The notes under the pieces are model-generated. The model searched no databases. It saw only the letters and a program-made list of their open reading frames with translations, and was not told the origin of the DNA. Shown one piece after another: positions 17,026-25,533 of a stretch of DNA of 64,000 nucleotides. Made by a program: the position numbers and the translations under genes. This DNA comes from Akkermansiaceae bacterium UBA7331. Lineage in GTDB: Bacteria > Verrucomicrobiota > Verrucomicrobiia > Verrucomicrobiales > Akkermansiaceae. The stretch's first letter is position 1; the number at the start of each line of letters is the position of its first letter. The stretch is from positions 124,001-188,000 of the forward strand of contig DKPP01000007.1 in assembly GCA_002471255.1 (NCBI GenBank), written 5' to 3'.

Positions 17026-18146
17026 CCCAGATCACGCATCAAAGCATCAACCAAACTTTGTGTTTTGATTCCGGGCAAAACATTAAGATCCATGCGGTTC
17101 ATCGTATAGGCAAAAGAAATTCCCAGTGAAGGTAAAGCAAAAGCATGACATCCACCGGCACCAGGGTGTCCAAATCCGTCTTTTGCTCCAAATAAGGTTC
17201 GTAATGTTTGACTTGTAAGCTCATCAATCGGGTCTTTCATCATGCCACAAGTAAAAGCACTAGGAACCATCAAAGTTTCATCATAACCGTCGATAACAGT
17301 ATCAGCCAAATATCGACGTGCTTCATGAGAAAAAATTGATTGATTATCATAGCCCAAACACGCTTGATAAAACTGAGCCATACCATCTGCCGAGGCAACA
17401 CCGGTTAATGCAGGAGCTCCACAAGTCCAAGCTTTGGGCGTATTCATCTCTCGCACGCTATTGATACCAAGCATCGAATGAAAAGCTTGGTAAATAGGTG
17501 TTTCGGGCGTTAGATACTGGCGATAAAACGGGGAATTAAGAGATTCCATATCAGATTTACCGGGAATCAACGTTGCAACGCGATTAAATTCGGATTCAGG
17601 CAACTTCAAATAAAAATCAATTCCGAGCGGCTTTCTAATTTCTTGCTCCCAAAACTCAGCTGTCAGCATTCCTGTAAGCCCGAAAATAATACGGTCGGTA
17701 ATAATACCAAAAGTATGAGGATGATAACCATGGCGAGGTGGCAACCAGGCCGGAGAGGTCTGCTCCAATGCTTGAACGCAAGCCTCATAATCAAATAATG
17801 ATACCGGCTGAGATAAAGCGGCTAAGCCACATTGATGTGATAATGCTTCGGCTATTGTTGCATTAGCAACGGGAAATTGAGCCCAAACATGTCTCACCAA
17901 ACAAGAAGGATCCAGACCATTATCGCATAAAGCCTTTAATACACTAGCCGATGCAGCCCCTTTGCTTGCCGAATACACAGGCACTAATGTCTCTTTATTC
18001 CAAATGGACTCACGTTTAGGCGTCGTATAGCCATCATGCCACTCGGATAAAAGTTCTCCGTCTTGCCAGACCGATACGGAAGCCCCAAGCTCATCACGAT
18101 CAAGGAAATTTTCTTGAAACGCTCGGTCTAGTTCAAATAAAAACAT
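17022..18146 (-). CDS. serine beta-lactamase-like hydrolase/esterase (class C fold)
   Basis: This 374-residue protein of the beta-lactamase-related family (PF00144) includes EstB-type esterases and DD-peptidases. The nucleophile motif SxxK appears as YSASKGAA (about residue 59). The YHPHTFG segment near residue 141 contains the usual active-site Tyr. No signal peptide is visible, so it is probably cytoplasmic and more likely an esterase than a true beta-lactamase. It begins 2 bases after the trmO stop and is the last gene of the nucleotide operon, though unrelated to it in function. Confidence 0.8.
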   Translation of the reverse strand: MFLFELDRAFQENFLDRDELGASVSVWQDGELLSEWHDGYTTPKRESIWNKETLVPVYSASKGAASASVLKALCDNGLDPSCLVRHVWAQFPVANATIAEALSHQCGLAALSQPVSLFDYEACVQALEQTSPAWLPPRHGYHPHTFGIITDRIIFGLTGMLTAEFWEQEIRKPLGIDFYLKLPESEFNRVATLIPGKSDMESLNSPFYRQYLTPETPIYQAFHSMLGINSVREMNTPKAWTCGAPALTGVASADGMAQFYQACLGYDNQSIFSHEARRYLADTVIDGYDETLMVPSAFTCGMMKDPIDELTSQTLRTLFGAKDGFGHPGAGGCHAFALPSLGISFAYTMNRMDLNVLPGIKTQSLVDALMRDLG

Positions 18147-18148
18147 AG

Positions 18149-18817
18149 TTATACCTCGATGATGTCTGAAACAATCAATATCTGATCTTTTACGGAAAAC
18201 TTAATATCCCATTTTTCAAAAAGTAAACCGTATAAACGAGCCTCATCATCTTGATAAGAAGGTCGAGGATCCAGAGCAAGCGTGTCAATTAAGGCTTGAA
18301 GCAAATGATTGGGAACCCTTGCTTTCAAATTATCGGGAATTTCAACATCAAGCTTAGGATAAGCCTGGCTTGTAAATCCTTCCGTGGCTTCTGGAACGGA
18401 ATCCACGTGCGGAATGTACGGTTTAATATCCAAAATAGGCGTTTTATCCAATAAATCCGCTCCTAATAAATGAAGAATGGGACCATACTCAGGGTGATAT
18501 TCAATCCTTTCAAGTTTAACAACAGACAGCCCGATAGGATTAGGTCTAAAAGGAGCTCTTGTCGCAAATACGCCCATGCGTTTATTACCGCCTAGTCTTG
18601 GCGGGCGCACAGTAGAATGCCACCCTGCCTTTTTGTTCGCACTAAACTCCCAAATCAGCCAAAGATGAGAAAAACCATCCAAACCGCGAACCATATCAGG
18701 GTCACGGAATGGTGGCTCAAAAATTAAACGAGCCCGTGCATCCGGTACTAATCCACTTTGTCTAGGTACTCCGAACTTTTGTGGATAGTGAGTACGAACG
18801 AATGCTACGGGCTCCAT
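18149..18817 (-). CDS. trmO: tRNA (N6-threonylcarbamoyladenosine-N6)-methyltransferase TrmO
   Basis: TrmO/YaeB methylates t6A37 of threonine tRNAs using SAM. The signature is clear: GFSHLWLIWEF, then PPRLGGNKRMGVFATRAPFR and PNPIGLSVVKL, as in E. coli TrmO. The start at 18817 (MEPVAFVRTHYP) matches the family and leaves an 8-base gap after the pyrC-like stop. A longer frame would overlap that gene. The length is 222 residues, usual for the family. It lies in the pyrimidine operon without an obvious metabolic link. Confidence 0.9.
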   Translation of the reverse strand: MEPVAFVRTHYPQKFGVPRQSGLVPDARARLIFEPPFRDPDMVRGLDGFSHLWLIWEFSANKKAGWHSTVRPPRLGGNKRMGVFATRAPFRPNPIGLSVVKLERIEYHPEYGPILHLLGADLLDKTPILDIKPYIPHVDSVPEATEGFTSQAYPKLDVEIPDNLKARVPNHLLQALIDTLALDPRPSYQDDEARLYGLLFEKWDIKFSVKDQILIVSDIIEV

Positions 18818-18825
18818 GTTATTTA

Positions 18826-20097
18826 TTAAAATGAGTGTAATTGTCCTGAAAAGCAAACGACATCAACCTTACCGTCAAGAGTAGCACCTAAAAATGGAGT
18901 GTTCTTAGAACGACTACGTAAGAAATCATTGCTAACCTTGGATTCGCCATTTGGATCAAAGACGACAAAGTTCGCTACACTACCTACTTCAAATGAAATC
19001 GGCTGTAAGCCTAACAAGCGACGAGGGTTGCTAGAGCAACTTTTTACCACAGTTTCCCAAGTCATCTTAGCCGGTTTAACGAGGTAATGATAAATGACAG
19101 GTAAAAACGTATCCAATCCGGTCATACCGTGTGGTGCGTCGAGGAAATCCTGTTTCTTTGAAAACGGAGTACATGGCGTGTGATCAGACACGATACAATC
19201 AATCGTACCATCGTTGACACCTGCTATTAACGCTTCATTATCGCTTGTGTCTCTAAGCGGAGGCAATGTTTTAAAGTTTGTATCGTATTGACCTACATTT
19301 TCATGAGTAAAGATCAAGTGATGTAATGCTACCTCGGAAGATAATCCGGATGATTCATTTTTAAAACGTCTCAAGATCTCAACGCTTCCACCTGTAGAAA
19401 CGGTTTGCACGTGTAAGGCATTGCCTGTTTCTTGGGATAAGCGAATAATTGTTTCCGTACCGATTTCCTCAGCACAAGCAGGACTACCACTTAATCCTAA
19501 TTGATACGATGTGGTGCTTGGGTGCATTAATGATTTAGCAGTCAAGGAAGGGACATCTCCTCTCAGACCAAAAATCATACCTAATGAACTGGTATATTGC
19601 ATCGCACGATACAATAAAAGCATGTTTTCAGGCGTCTTATCACCATCAGTGATGATTCTCACACCCTTTGCTCTCATGGAATCATAAGAGGCTTGCTCTT
19701 CACCCATACAGCCCTTTGTCAAACAACCGGTAGGAATAATTTCAACAATGCTATCATGTCGGCATAACTCATTAAAAGTAGAGATTTGAGCTGCGTTATC
19801 CAATACCGGATTTGTATCAGGCATAGCCATTAAACCCGTAATACCGCCGTGTAAAGCGGCAGCAGATGCTGTAGCAATACGCTCTCTAGCCTCATAACCT
19901 GGTTGGCATACATGTGCATGTAAATCAAATAAACCGGGTAAAATGATTTTATCATTTGCATCGGTCACTTGATCAACAGAAGAAGTATCAATCGAGCCGG
20001 CTAGGGCCTTTCTAACGATAATACCATCTTCGATCAACAAATCTACAGGAGTCGTCTCACCTGCAATCAATGCGTTTTGTATTAAAATGGAAGACAT
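18826..20097 (-). CDS. dihydroorotase homologue, probably a non-catalytic PyrC'-type partner of PyrB
   Basis: The 423-residue amidohydrolase-fold protein follows pyrB by 12 bases. It aligns with type I dihydroorotases: HAHV (His60, His62), MPDTNP, LHHLIFT and SDHTPC (Asp305). However, the Arg that follows HxH in active enzymes (HxHLR) is Cys64. The metal ligand in the usual DHCED motif is missing (IFGLRGD at about 175-181). The ligand in HVST is Thr (QTVST, Thr232). These losses resemble the PyrC' subunits of Pseudomonas, which lack activity but assemble with aspartate carbamoyltransferase; that organism also has the order pyrR-pyrB-pyrC'. A structural role is therefore likely, and an active dihydroorotase should exist elsewhere. 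Confidence 0.8.
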   Translation of the reverse strand: MSSILIQNALIAGETTPVDLLIEDGIIVRKALAGSIDTSSVDQVTDANDKIILPGLFDLHAHVCQPGYEARERIATASAAALHGGITGLMAMPDTNPVLDNAAQISTFNELCRHDSIVEIIPTGCLTKGCMGEEQASYDSMRAKGVRIITDGDKTPENMLLLYRAMQYTSSLGMIFGLRGDVPSLTAKSLMHPSTTSYQLGLSGSPACAEEIGTETIIRLSQETGNALHVQTVSTGGSVEILRRFKNESSGLSSEVALHHLIFTHENVGQYDTNFKTLPPLRDTSDNEALIAGVNDGTIDCIVSDHTPCTPFSKKQDFLDAPHGMTGLDTFLPVIYHYLVKPAKMTWETVVKSCSSNPRRLLGLQPISFEVGSVANFVVFDPNGESKVSNDFLRSRSKNTPFLGATLDGKVDVVCFSGQLHSF

Positions 20098-20109
20098 TGT
20101 ACAAATGTA

Positions 20110-21036
20110 TTAGTGTTGAGTCTTAGGAGTGAGGTGATAGAGAACCGACATACGACAAGCGATGCCATTTTCTACCTGAGTATTGATTAAGCAACGTTCG
20201 TAATCCATAGCTAAATCACAAATTTCTACGCCACGGTTTACCGGGCCCGGGTGCATGATATACATCCCTTCACCGGAGATGCGTTCCAAACGTTCTTCGG
20301 TAACACCGTAAATTTTGTGATATTCACGTGAACTTGGGAAAAATGGCGCATCTTGACGCTCTTTTTGCACACGTAATAAATAAATAACGTCAGGTTTCCA
20401 AGCAAATGCTTCATTAAAATCAGAGAAACAAGGAATGCCTGTATATTGTGTCTTAGGAACTAAAGATCCTGGTCCCAAATATGCTACTTCCATACCCAAA
20501 CGCTTCATCAGCATCGAGGTAGAGCGAGCTACACGGGAATGTAAGATATCGCCAACAATTAATACGCGCTTGCCACGAGTGTCGGGATATACTTCTTTAA
20601 TAGTAAAGGAATCCAATAAAGCTTGAGTCGGGTGTGCATGAGCACCGTCGCCGGCATTAATAACACTGGCCTTCGTGTGGCGTGCAATCACATCAGGCAA
20701 TCCGCTATGATAGTGACGAACGATGATGTAATCAACTTTCATAGCCTGTAAGGTATCGATCGTATCGTGTACTGACTCACCTTTCACAACGGAAGAAGTC
20801 GATACGGTAAAGTTAGTGACATCAGCGGACAAACGTTCTGCTGCGACTTCAAAAGAGGAGCGAGTACGTGTGCTTGGCTCATAAAAAAGAGTAAGTACTG
20901 ACTTACCCTTCAATGCCGGAACCTTTTTTACACTTTTAGTGAATAGCTCTTTCATCGGTGCAGCCGATTCGAGCAAAGTATGTATCTCCTCGTCTGTAAG
21001 CGAGGCGATATTTAATAAATCTTTTCTAGGATTCAT
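20110..21036 (-). CDS. pyrB: aspartate carbamoyltransferase catalytic subunit
   Basis: PyrB joins carbamoyl phosphate and aspartate in pyrimidine synthesis. The carbamoyl-phosphate loop FYEPSTRTRSSFE (about residue 50), HPTQALLD (about 133) and HPGPVNRG (near 268) are all intact, so the enzyme should be active. Length is 308 residues. It lies 18 bases after pyrR and 12 before the PyrC-like gene. No pyrI regulatory gene is present, which fits a PyrB/PyrC'-type assembly. Confidence 0.95.
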   Translation of the reverse strand: MNPRKDLLNIASLTDEEIHTLLESAAPMKELFTKSVKKVPALKGKSVLTLFYEPSTRTRSSFEVAAERLSADVTNFTVSTSSVVKGESVHDTIDTLQAMKVDYIIVRHYHSGLPDVIARHTKASVINAGDGAHAHPTQALLDSFTIKEVYPDTRGKRVLIVGDILHSRVARSTSMLMKRLGMEVAYLGPGSLVPKTQYTGIPCFSDFNEAFAWKPDVIYLLRVQKERQDAPFFPSSREYHKIYGVTEERLERISGEGMYIMHPGPVNRGVEICDLAMDYERCLINTQVENGIACRMSVLYHLTPKTQH

Positions 21037-21054
21037 AACGAAAATCTTTTGATA

Positions 21055-21591
21055 TTAATTATTGCAAAGCGTCACGACATCTTTGCCATCAGCCTCTTTT
21101 AAACTGACTAGAATTTTGGCTTTTGGTTTTTCCATTACGTATCCTACGTAATCAGGTTGGATGGGCACTTCTCTACCGCCACGGTCAATAAGGCAAGCTA
21201 ACTCGATACAAGCAGGTCTGCCATAGTCAAAGATAGCATTAAGAGCGGCGCGAATAGTACGTCCGGTATAAAGAACATCATCAACAATCACTACCCTCAT
21301 ATCATCAGTAGAAAAAGGCAGGTTGGATGAACGCAAAGAAGGCTTAGCTTCCAGCTTATAAATATCATCACGATACAGTGAAATATCAATAGAGGCACAC
21401 AGAGCGTCACCACCTAATGATTGAATCTCTGTTGCAAGCCTTTTAGCAATAATGTCGCCTTGACTAAGCAAACCGACGATAGCTAATGGATGAGGAGATG
21501 GTTTATCCATAATAGCCTGCGCCATGGCTTTTATGGCGCAGGTTATCCCCAATTCATCAAGCAATACTTCTTGAGTCAATGGAGTTGTCAT
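21055..21591 (-). CDS. pyrR: PyrR: pyr regulator / uracil phosphoribosyltransferase
   Basis: The 178-residue PRTase-fold protein has the PRPP loop VVIVDDVLYTGRTIRAAL (about residues 99-116) and the PyrR opening (MAQAIMDKPSPHPLAIVGLLSQG). PyrR proteins bind pyr mRNA leaders to attenuate transcription and may also make UMP from uracil. It heads the pyrRB-pyrC' block, 18 bases after purE. I looked for a PyrR-binding loop upstream of purE and in the purE-pyrR gap and saw none, so regulation here may be indirect or lost. Confidence 0.9.
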   Translation of the reverse strand: MTTPLTQEVLLDELGITCAIKAMAQAIMDKPSPHPLAIVGLLSQGDIIAKRLATEIQSLGGDALCASIDISLYRDDIYKLEAKPSLRSSNLPFSTDDMRVVIVDDVLYTGRTIRAALNAIFDYGRPACIELACLIDRGGREVPIQPDYVGYVMEKPKAKILVSLKEADGKDVVTLCNN

Positions 21592-21609
21592 AATGATTGA
21601 AACTTGAGG

Positions 21610-22020
21610 TTATAATCCGGCAAGTTGCAAAATGCGATGAGCTGCCATAGCAGCATTCAAAGGTGCTTTTTTGTGCAAACCTACTGTCGTGCAAGGCACG
21701 CCACCCGGGCACTGGGACATAGCTAACAAAGCATCAATACCATTTAAAGGACCACCTGGCACAGGCACACCGATAACAGGAAGAGATGAACTCATTACTA
21801 CTACGCCTGGCAAAGCAGCGGATAAACCTGCTACTGCCAAAATAACGGCTTTTTCACCGCTTTGGTCAAGGTTTTCCAAATACTGAATCAATTCCGGCAA
21901 ATCACGGTGTGCGGAAAGAACGGTTTCTTCGTAAGGAACTGATTTCTCAGCGAAATATTCGCGAGCCGGTTCCATAAAAGGCTTATCATTAGGGCTTCCG
22001 TAAATTACAATAACTTTCAT
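21610..22020 (-). CDS. purE: PurE-like N5-CAIR mutase homologue with altered active site
   Basis: The 136-residue protein matches PurE over its whole length: GSPNDKPFM (usually GSxSDW), SAHR with the catalytic His, LPVIGVPVPGGPLNGIDALL and a C-terminal NAAMAAHRIL helix. It is about 20 residues shorter than usual. In the segment where PurE reads GGAAHLPG, this protein reads GLSAALPG, so the second conserved active-site His is Ala. It may be a weak or altered enzyme, or another carboxylase relative. It leads the nucleotide operon, just upstream of pyrR. Family call firm, activity uncertain. Confidence 0.75.
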   Translation of the reverse strand: MKVIVIYGSPNDKPFMEPAREYFAEKSVPYEETVLSAHRDLPELIQYLENLDQSGEKAVILAVAGLSAALPGVVVMSSSLPVIGVPVPGGPLNGIDALLAMSQCPGGVPCTTVGLHKKAPLNAAMAAHRILQLAGL

Positions 22021-22110
22021 ATCAATGTTCAGTTGTGAAACTTGCAGATTATCGCATTACTTGACCCTATAAGGCAAGACTTAACCCAGTTTTTTTCAGG
22101 AAATATGAGA

Positions 22111-23214
22111 TTATGAGCGCGGAATATCCAATTTACGCACCGACAATCCGGGTCTGAATTCAGGAACGACTAATTGATTAGGAATTTGCTTATCAGCCAG
22201 TAATCCACGGATCATTCGCACCACTTTGCGAACGTTTTTATCAATATCATCTTCATAACAAGTGATTTTTGGCATAAAATAATCCACAAACCCTTCATAA
22301 TAAAGACAAACAATGCTTTTATCTTCACCCACTTTAAGTCGATGTGAGGCTAACCACGAAGTTAAAGGCACCAATTGACTACATCTGGCGGCAACAAATG
22401 CCGTGATGTCGGGGTGGCTGGCAAACTTTGATTGCAATCGCTGAATGAACGAATCAGTTTCAAAAGGGGAGGAAATAATAACAGGATTCCACCCTTCTCC
22501 ACTAAACCCATTGAAATAAGTTTTTAATAATTCATTACCTCTCAATGGTTCATCCGGTAAACATAAAGCTACTTTTCTGTGCCCTTGTCTCCACAAATAA
22601 GCGGCGGCATGTTGAGCCACGGCACGCCAGTCTTTATCAATGTGAGGTAATGAGCTTGTTTCATAAGACACGCCACGCACTAAACAAGGAATACCTTGTT
22701 TTTTAAACCACATTTGAGTGGCTTCGGATGCGTGATAAAGCACCCAACAGTTACATTGGGATTTTTTCACCAACTCCAAAAGACGACGATCAGGATTATG
22801 CGATTTGGCCCAAGGTGCAAACATGATTTTCACCGTTAACTGCTCGGCTACGAGCAATTCTTCTACAGCCATGATTTCAGCAAGAATCGGTTGAGGAAGA
22901 TATTTGAGACTTACGGATGTTAAGAAACCCACTTTACCATGGATTAGTGACATTTTTACACTCACTTCACCCACATCGTTGTCATCGACAACATTATTGA
23001 GAATCATTCGTGCTTTTTTACCATTTGGCGCACCAATCCAACCATCACGCTCCAACACGGTTAAAGCGCGTCTGATCGTTGCACGACCAACGGCAAAGCG
23101 TTTACTTAAATCACGCTCACATTGGAGCTGACCTCTCATGTCTCCTGTTTGAATGAGGGCTTTTATCTTCGCTACAAGAGAATCAACCAAATTGTTGTAT
23201 AATCCATCACGCAT
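22111..23214 (-). CDS. GntR-type regulator with LacI-type sugar-binding domain
   Basis: The first 75 residues form a GntR winged helix (CERDLSKRFAVGRATIRRAL, then ERDGWIGAPNGKKARM). From about residue 90 a LacI/PurR-type periplasmic-binding fold follows (KVALCLPDEP, then a C-terminal YEDDIDKNVRKVVRMIRGLL). Such AraR/XylR-like regulators sense a small ligand, often a sugar. The gene begins 29 bases after the SBF-like transporter and is probably co-transcribed with it, so the transporter may be under its control. The gap to purE downstream is 90 bases. The ligand is unknown. Confidence 0.75.
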   Translation of the reverse strand: MRDGLYNNLVDSLVAKIKALIQTGDMRGQLQCERDLSKRFAVGRATIRRALTVLERDGWIGAPNGKKARMILNNVVDDNDVGEVSVKMSLIHGKVGFLTSVSLKYLPQPILAEIMAVEELLVAEQLTVKIMFAPWAKSHNPDRRLLELVKKSQCNCWVLYHASEATQMWFKKQGIPCLVRGVSYETSSLPHIDKDWRAVAQHAAAYLWRQGHRKVALCLPDEPLRGNELLKTYFNGFSGEGWNPVIISSPFETDSFIQRLQSKFASHPDITAFVAARCSQLVPLTSWLASHRLKVGEDKSIVCLYYEGFVDYFMPKITCYEDDIDKNVRKVVRMIRGLLADKQIPNQLVVPEFRPGLSVRKLDIPRS

Positions 23215-23243
23215 TCTTCTGTTGTATCACAAATTTTCTAGCC

Positions 23244-24224
23244 TTAACTAGATAATTTTGTCTCATCTTTGCCCCATTTTTGCGCGAGGTACGAACAGAC
23301 CATTAATTGTATCTGATGAAAAACAATAATTGGTATCATTAAAATACCGATATTACCTCCGGCAAAAATGACTTTCATCATCGGTATGCCTGTTGCTAAA
23401 CTTTTTTTCGACCCACAGAAAATGATGGCGATCGAGTCCTCTCGACAAAAACCTAACTTACTAACGCTCTTAGATATAATAAACATAACAATAAGTAGCA
23501 GTAAAGAACAAAAGCCTATCACCATAAGCAAGGAAACCCATGGTAACTGTCCCCAAATTCCTTGAACCATCGCATGACTAAAAGCCGTATATAACACCAA
23601 CCAAACGGTTGTTTGATCAGTCCATGATGTAAGGTTTTTATGAGTCGAAACCCACTTGCCAATGCGTTTTTGGACCACTTGCCCGACCAAAAAGGGAACC
23701 AAGATAATGTAACAAATATGAAGAAAAGTATCAAAACCAATCAAATTACCACCCAAATCATCAACGACGAAACCGACAAGAAACGGAGTTAAAAACACAC
23801 CAAGCAAACTTGAGATCGAAGCGGCACAAATAGCGGCGGGCACGTTCCCTTTGGCTATAGACGTAAACGCTATGCTCGACTGCACGGTTGAGGGCAACAT
23901 ACATACGTATAGCATACCTAAACTAAGTTCCGACCCCATGGCGTATTTCCATAACGGAGCTAAACATAAGCCTAATAGGGGAAATAATACAAACGTGCTA
24001 ATGATAACAGCACCTTGTAAACGCCAGTGTTTCACCCCTTCCCAAACGGAACGCCTTGATAATTTAGCCCCGTATAAAAAGAACAATAGAATAATGGCAA
24101 GATCACTCAGATAATTAAAAATAGTACCAACGAGCCCCGAGCAAGGCAGTAATAATCCAAGCCCTACACTGATCAAAAGCCCCTTAGTAAAGCGATCTAA
24201 TTTAGGAATCCAACTTTTATTCAT
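23244..24224 (-). CDS. SBF-like (bile acid:sodium symporter) family transporter
   Basis: The 326-residue hydrophobic protein has about ten predicted helices and matches the YfeH/SBF-like branch of the bile acid:sodium symporter superfamily. Conserved marks include FLYGAKLSRRSVW in helix 2, LPSTVQSSIAFTSIAKGN, and CGSKKSLATGIPM near residue 270. Substrates of this branch are not well defined and are not necessarily bile acids. Its ATG directly follows the T run of the tyrS terminator, leaving almost no leader. The real promoter must lie within tyrS or expression relies on read-through. Confidence 0.8.
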   Translation of the reverse strand: MNKSWIPKLDRFTKGLLISVGLGLLLPCSGLVGTIFNYLSDLAIILLFFLYGAKLSRRSVWEGVKHWRLQGAVIISTFVLFPLLGLCLAPLWKYAMGSELSLGMLYVCMLPSTVQSSIAFTSIAKGNVPAAICAASISSLLGVFLTPFLVGFVVDDLGGNLIGFDTFLHICYIILVPFLVGQVVQKRIGKWVSTHKNLTSWTDQTTVWLVLYTAFSHAMVQGIWGQLPWVSLLMVIGFCSLLLLIVMFIISKSVSKLGFCREDSIAIIFCGSKKSLATGIPMMKVIFAGGNIGILMIPIIVFHQIQLMVCSYLAQKWGKDETKLSS

Positions 24225-24258
24225 AAAAAAAAGAGTCGCACGTCATTTCGTGCGACTC
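24225..24258 (-). terminator. strong terminator after tyrS
   Basis: A perfect 10-bp stem (gagtcgcacg with its complement, 6-base loop) is followed on the minus strand by eight T residues. The T run ends at the start codon of the SBF-like gene. Confidence 0.9.
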
Positions 24259-24267
24259 AAATAATCA

Positions 24268-25449
24268 TTATTTAAATCTTACAGCATGTTTTTTACTCAT
24301 GCGAAGAATGTCGCCAGACGATAACTCAAGAGTGATCATCGGATCAAACACCTTATTATCATTAAGATGAATAGCTCCCGGAGTGAAATGCTCTTTTCTC
24401 AATACACCGTTTGATTTCTTGATTTTAAAGATATTTTCAAACAAGTAGGAAACAAGAGTCAAAGCCGTAGCATCTGCAGGTAAAGAAGCAATTTCCACTT
24501 CAGGTAAATCGGCTGAGCCTAAATCACGCTTAGAGAAACGGGTTTCCCAATCTTGACGGGCATGAGTTGCGGCAGCTTCATCATGATAACGAGCGACGAT
24601 CTTCCATGCCAAAAGCTTCTTGGCTTCCATAGGATGCAATGTTTCATCACGCTTTTCACCTAACAAAACAAGGTAATAGCGATCCATGAGCTCATCGCTG
24701 GCACTCATCATCTTGCCAAACATCATTTCAGGAGCTTCATCCACACCTACATAGTTACCATAAGATTTAGACATCTTCTTCACACCGTCCAAACCTTCTA
24801 ATAATGGCATGGTCATGGCGATTTGAGGTAACATGCCTTGCTCTTTTTGCAAATCTCTACCTACTAAGATGTTGAAAAGTTGGTCAGTACCACCCAATTC
24901 CACATCAGAGCGAATTTCTACTGAATCCCACCCCTGCATGATTGGGTATTGAATTTCGTGCAAACGAACTTCCTTACCTTGGTCAACACGAGCACGAAAA
25001 TCCTCACGAGCCAGCATTTGCTGCATCGTCACACGAGAATTCAGCTTCAACACTTCTTCATAAGTCATTTTGCGGAACCAGTCGCCATTATAAACAACCT
25101 CTGTCTTTTCGCGATCAAGAATCTTAAAGGCTTGTTTAGTATAAGTCTCAGCATTTTCCAAAACTTGTTCACGAGTCAATGGTGGTCGAGTAATGGAACG
25201 ACCACTCGGGTCACCAACCGTAGCGGTAAAGTCACCGATAATCAATACTGCCTGGTGTCCAAGCTCTTGGAATTGACGTAACTTTTCAATAGCTACCGTA
25301 TGACCTAAGTGAATATCCGGAGCTGTAGGGTCCACTCCCAATTTAACACGGAGAGGGCGACCTAATTTTAAACGCTCTTTAAGTTCATCTTTACTAATCA
25401 CAACGGCGGTGCCGCTCATCAAAATTTCTAACTGCTCATCAATGGTCAT
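24268..25449 (-). CDS. tyrS: tyrosyl-tRNA synthetase
   Basis: TyrS charges tRNA-Tyr. The class I motifs are HLGH (about residue 48) and KMSKS (about 230). A C-terminal S4 RNA-binding domain ends in MSKKHAV. The KMSKS form and 393-residue length match the longer bacterial TyrS group (TyrZ-like) rather than the E. coli KFGKT form. The start was placed at MTIDEQLEILMSG, as in homologues; the upstream ten codons are probably untranslated. It is followed by a strong terminator. Confidence 0.93.
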   Translation of the reverse strand: MTIDEQLEILMSGTAVVISKDELKERLKLGRPLRVKLGVDPTAPDIHLGHTVAIEKLRQFQELGHQAVLIIGDFTATVGDPSGRSITRPPLTREQVLENAETYTKQAFKILDREKTEVVYNGDWFRKMTYEEVLKLNSRVTMQQMLAREDFRARVDQGKEVRLHEIQYPIMQGWDSVEIRSDVELGGTDQLFNILVGRDLQKEQGMLPQIAMTMPLLEGLDGVKKMSKSYGNYVGVDEAPEMMFGKMMSASDELMDRYYLVLLGEKRDETLHPMEAKKLLAWKIVARYHDEAAATHARQDWETRFSKRDLGSADLPEVEIASLPADATALTLVSYLFENIFKIKKSNGVLRKEHFTPGAIHLNDNKVFDPMITLELSSGDILRMSKKHAVRFK

Positions 25450-25533
25450 GGCTATGTGCGCCAATCTAACACAATTCATTACTCATTCAAGCACGTTATC
25501 TACAGAGCACGACAGCACTTCTACCATACGACA

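Noticed and set aside
22021..22110. PyrR-binding attenuator before purE/pyrR
   Set aside because: No sequence resembling the PyrR-binding loop or a competing terminator hairpin was visible.
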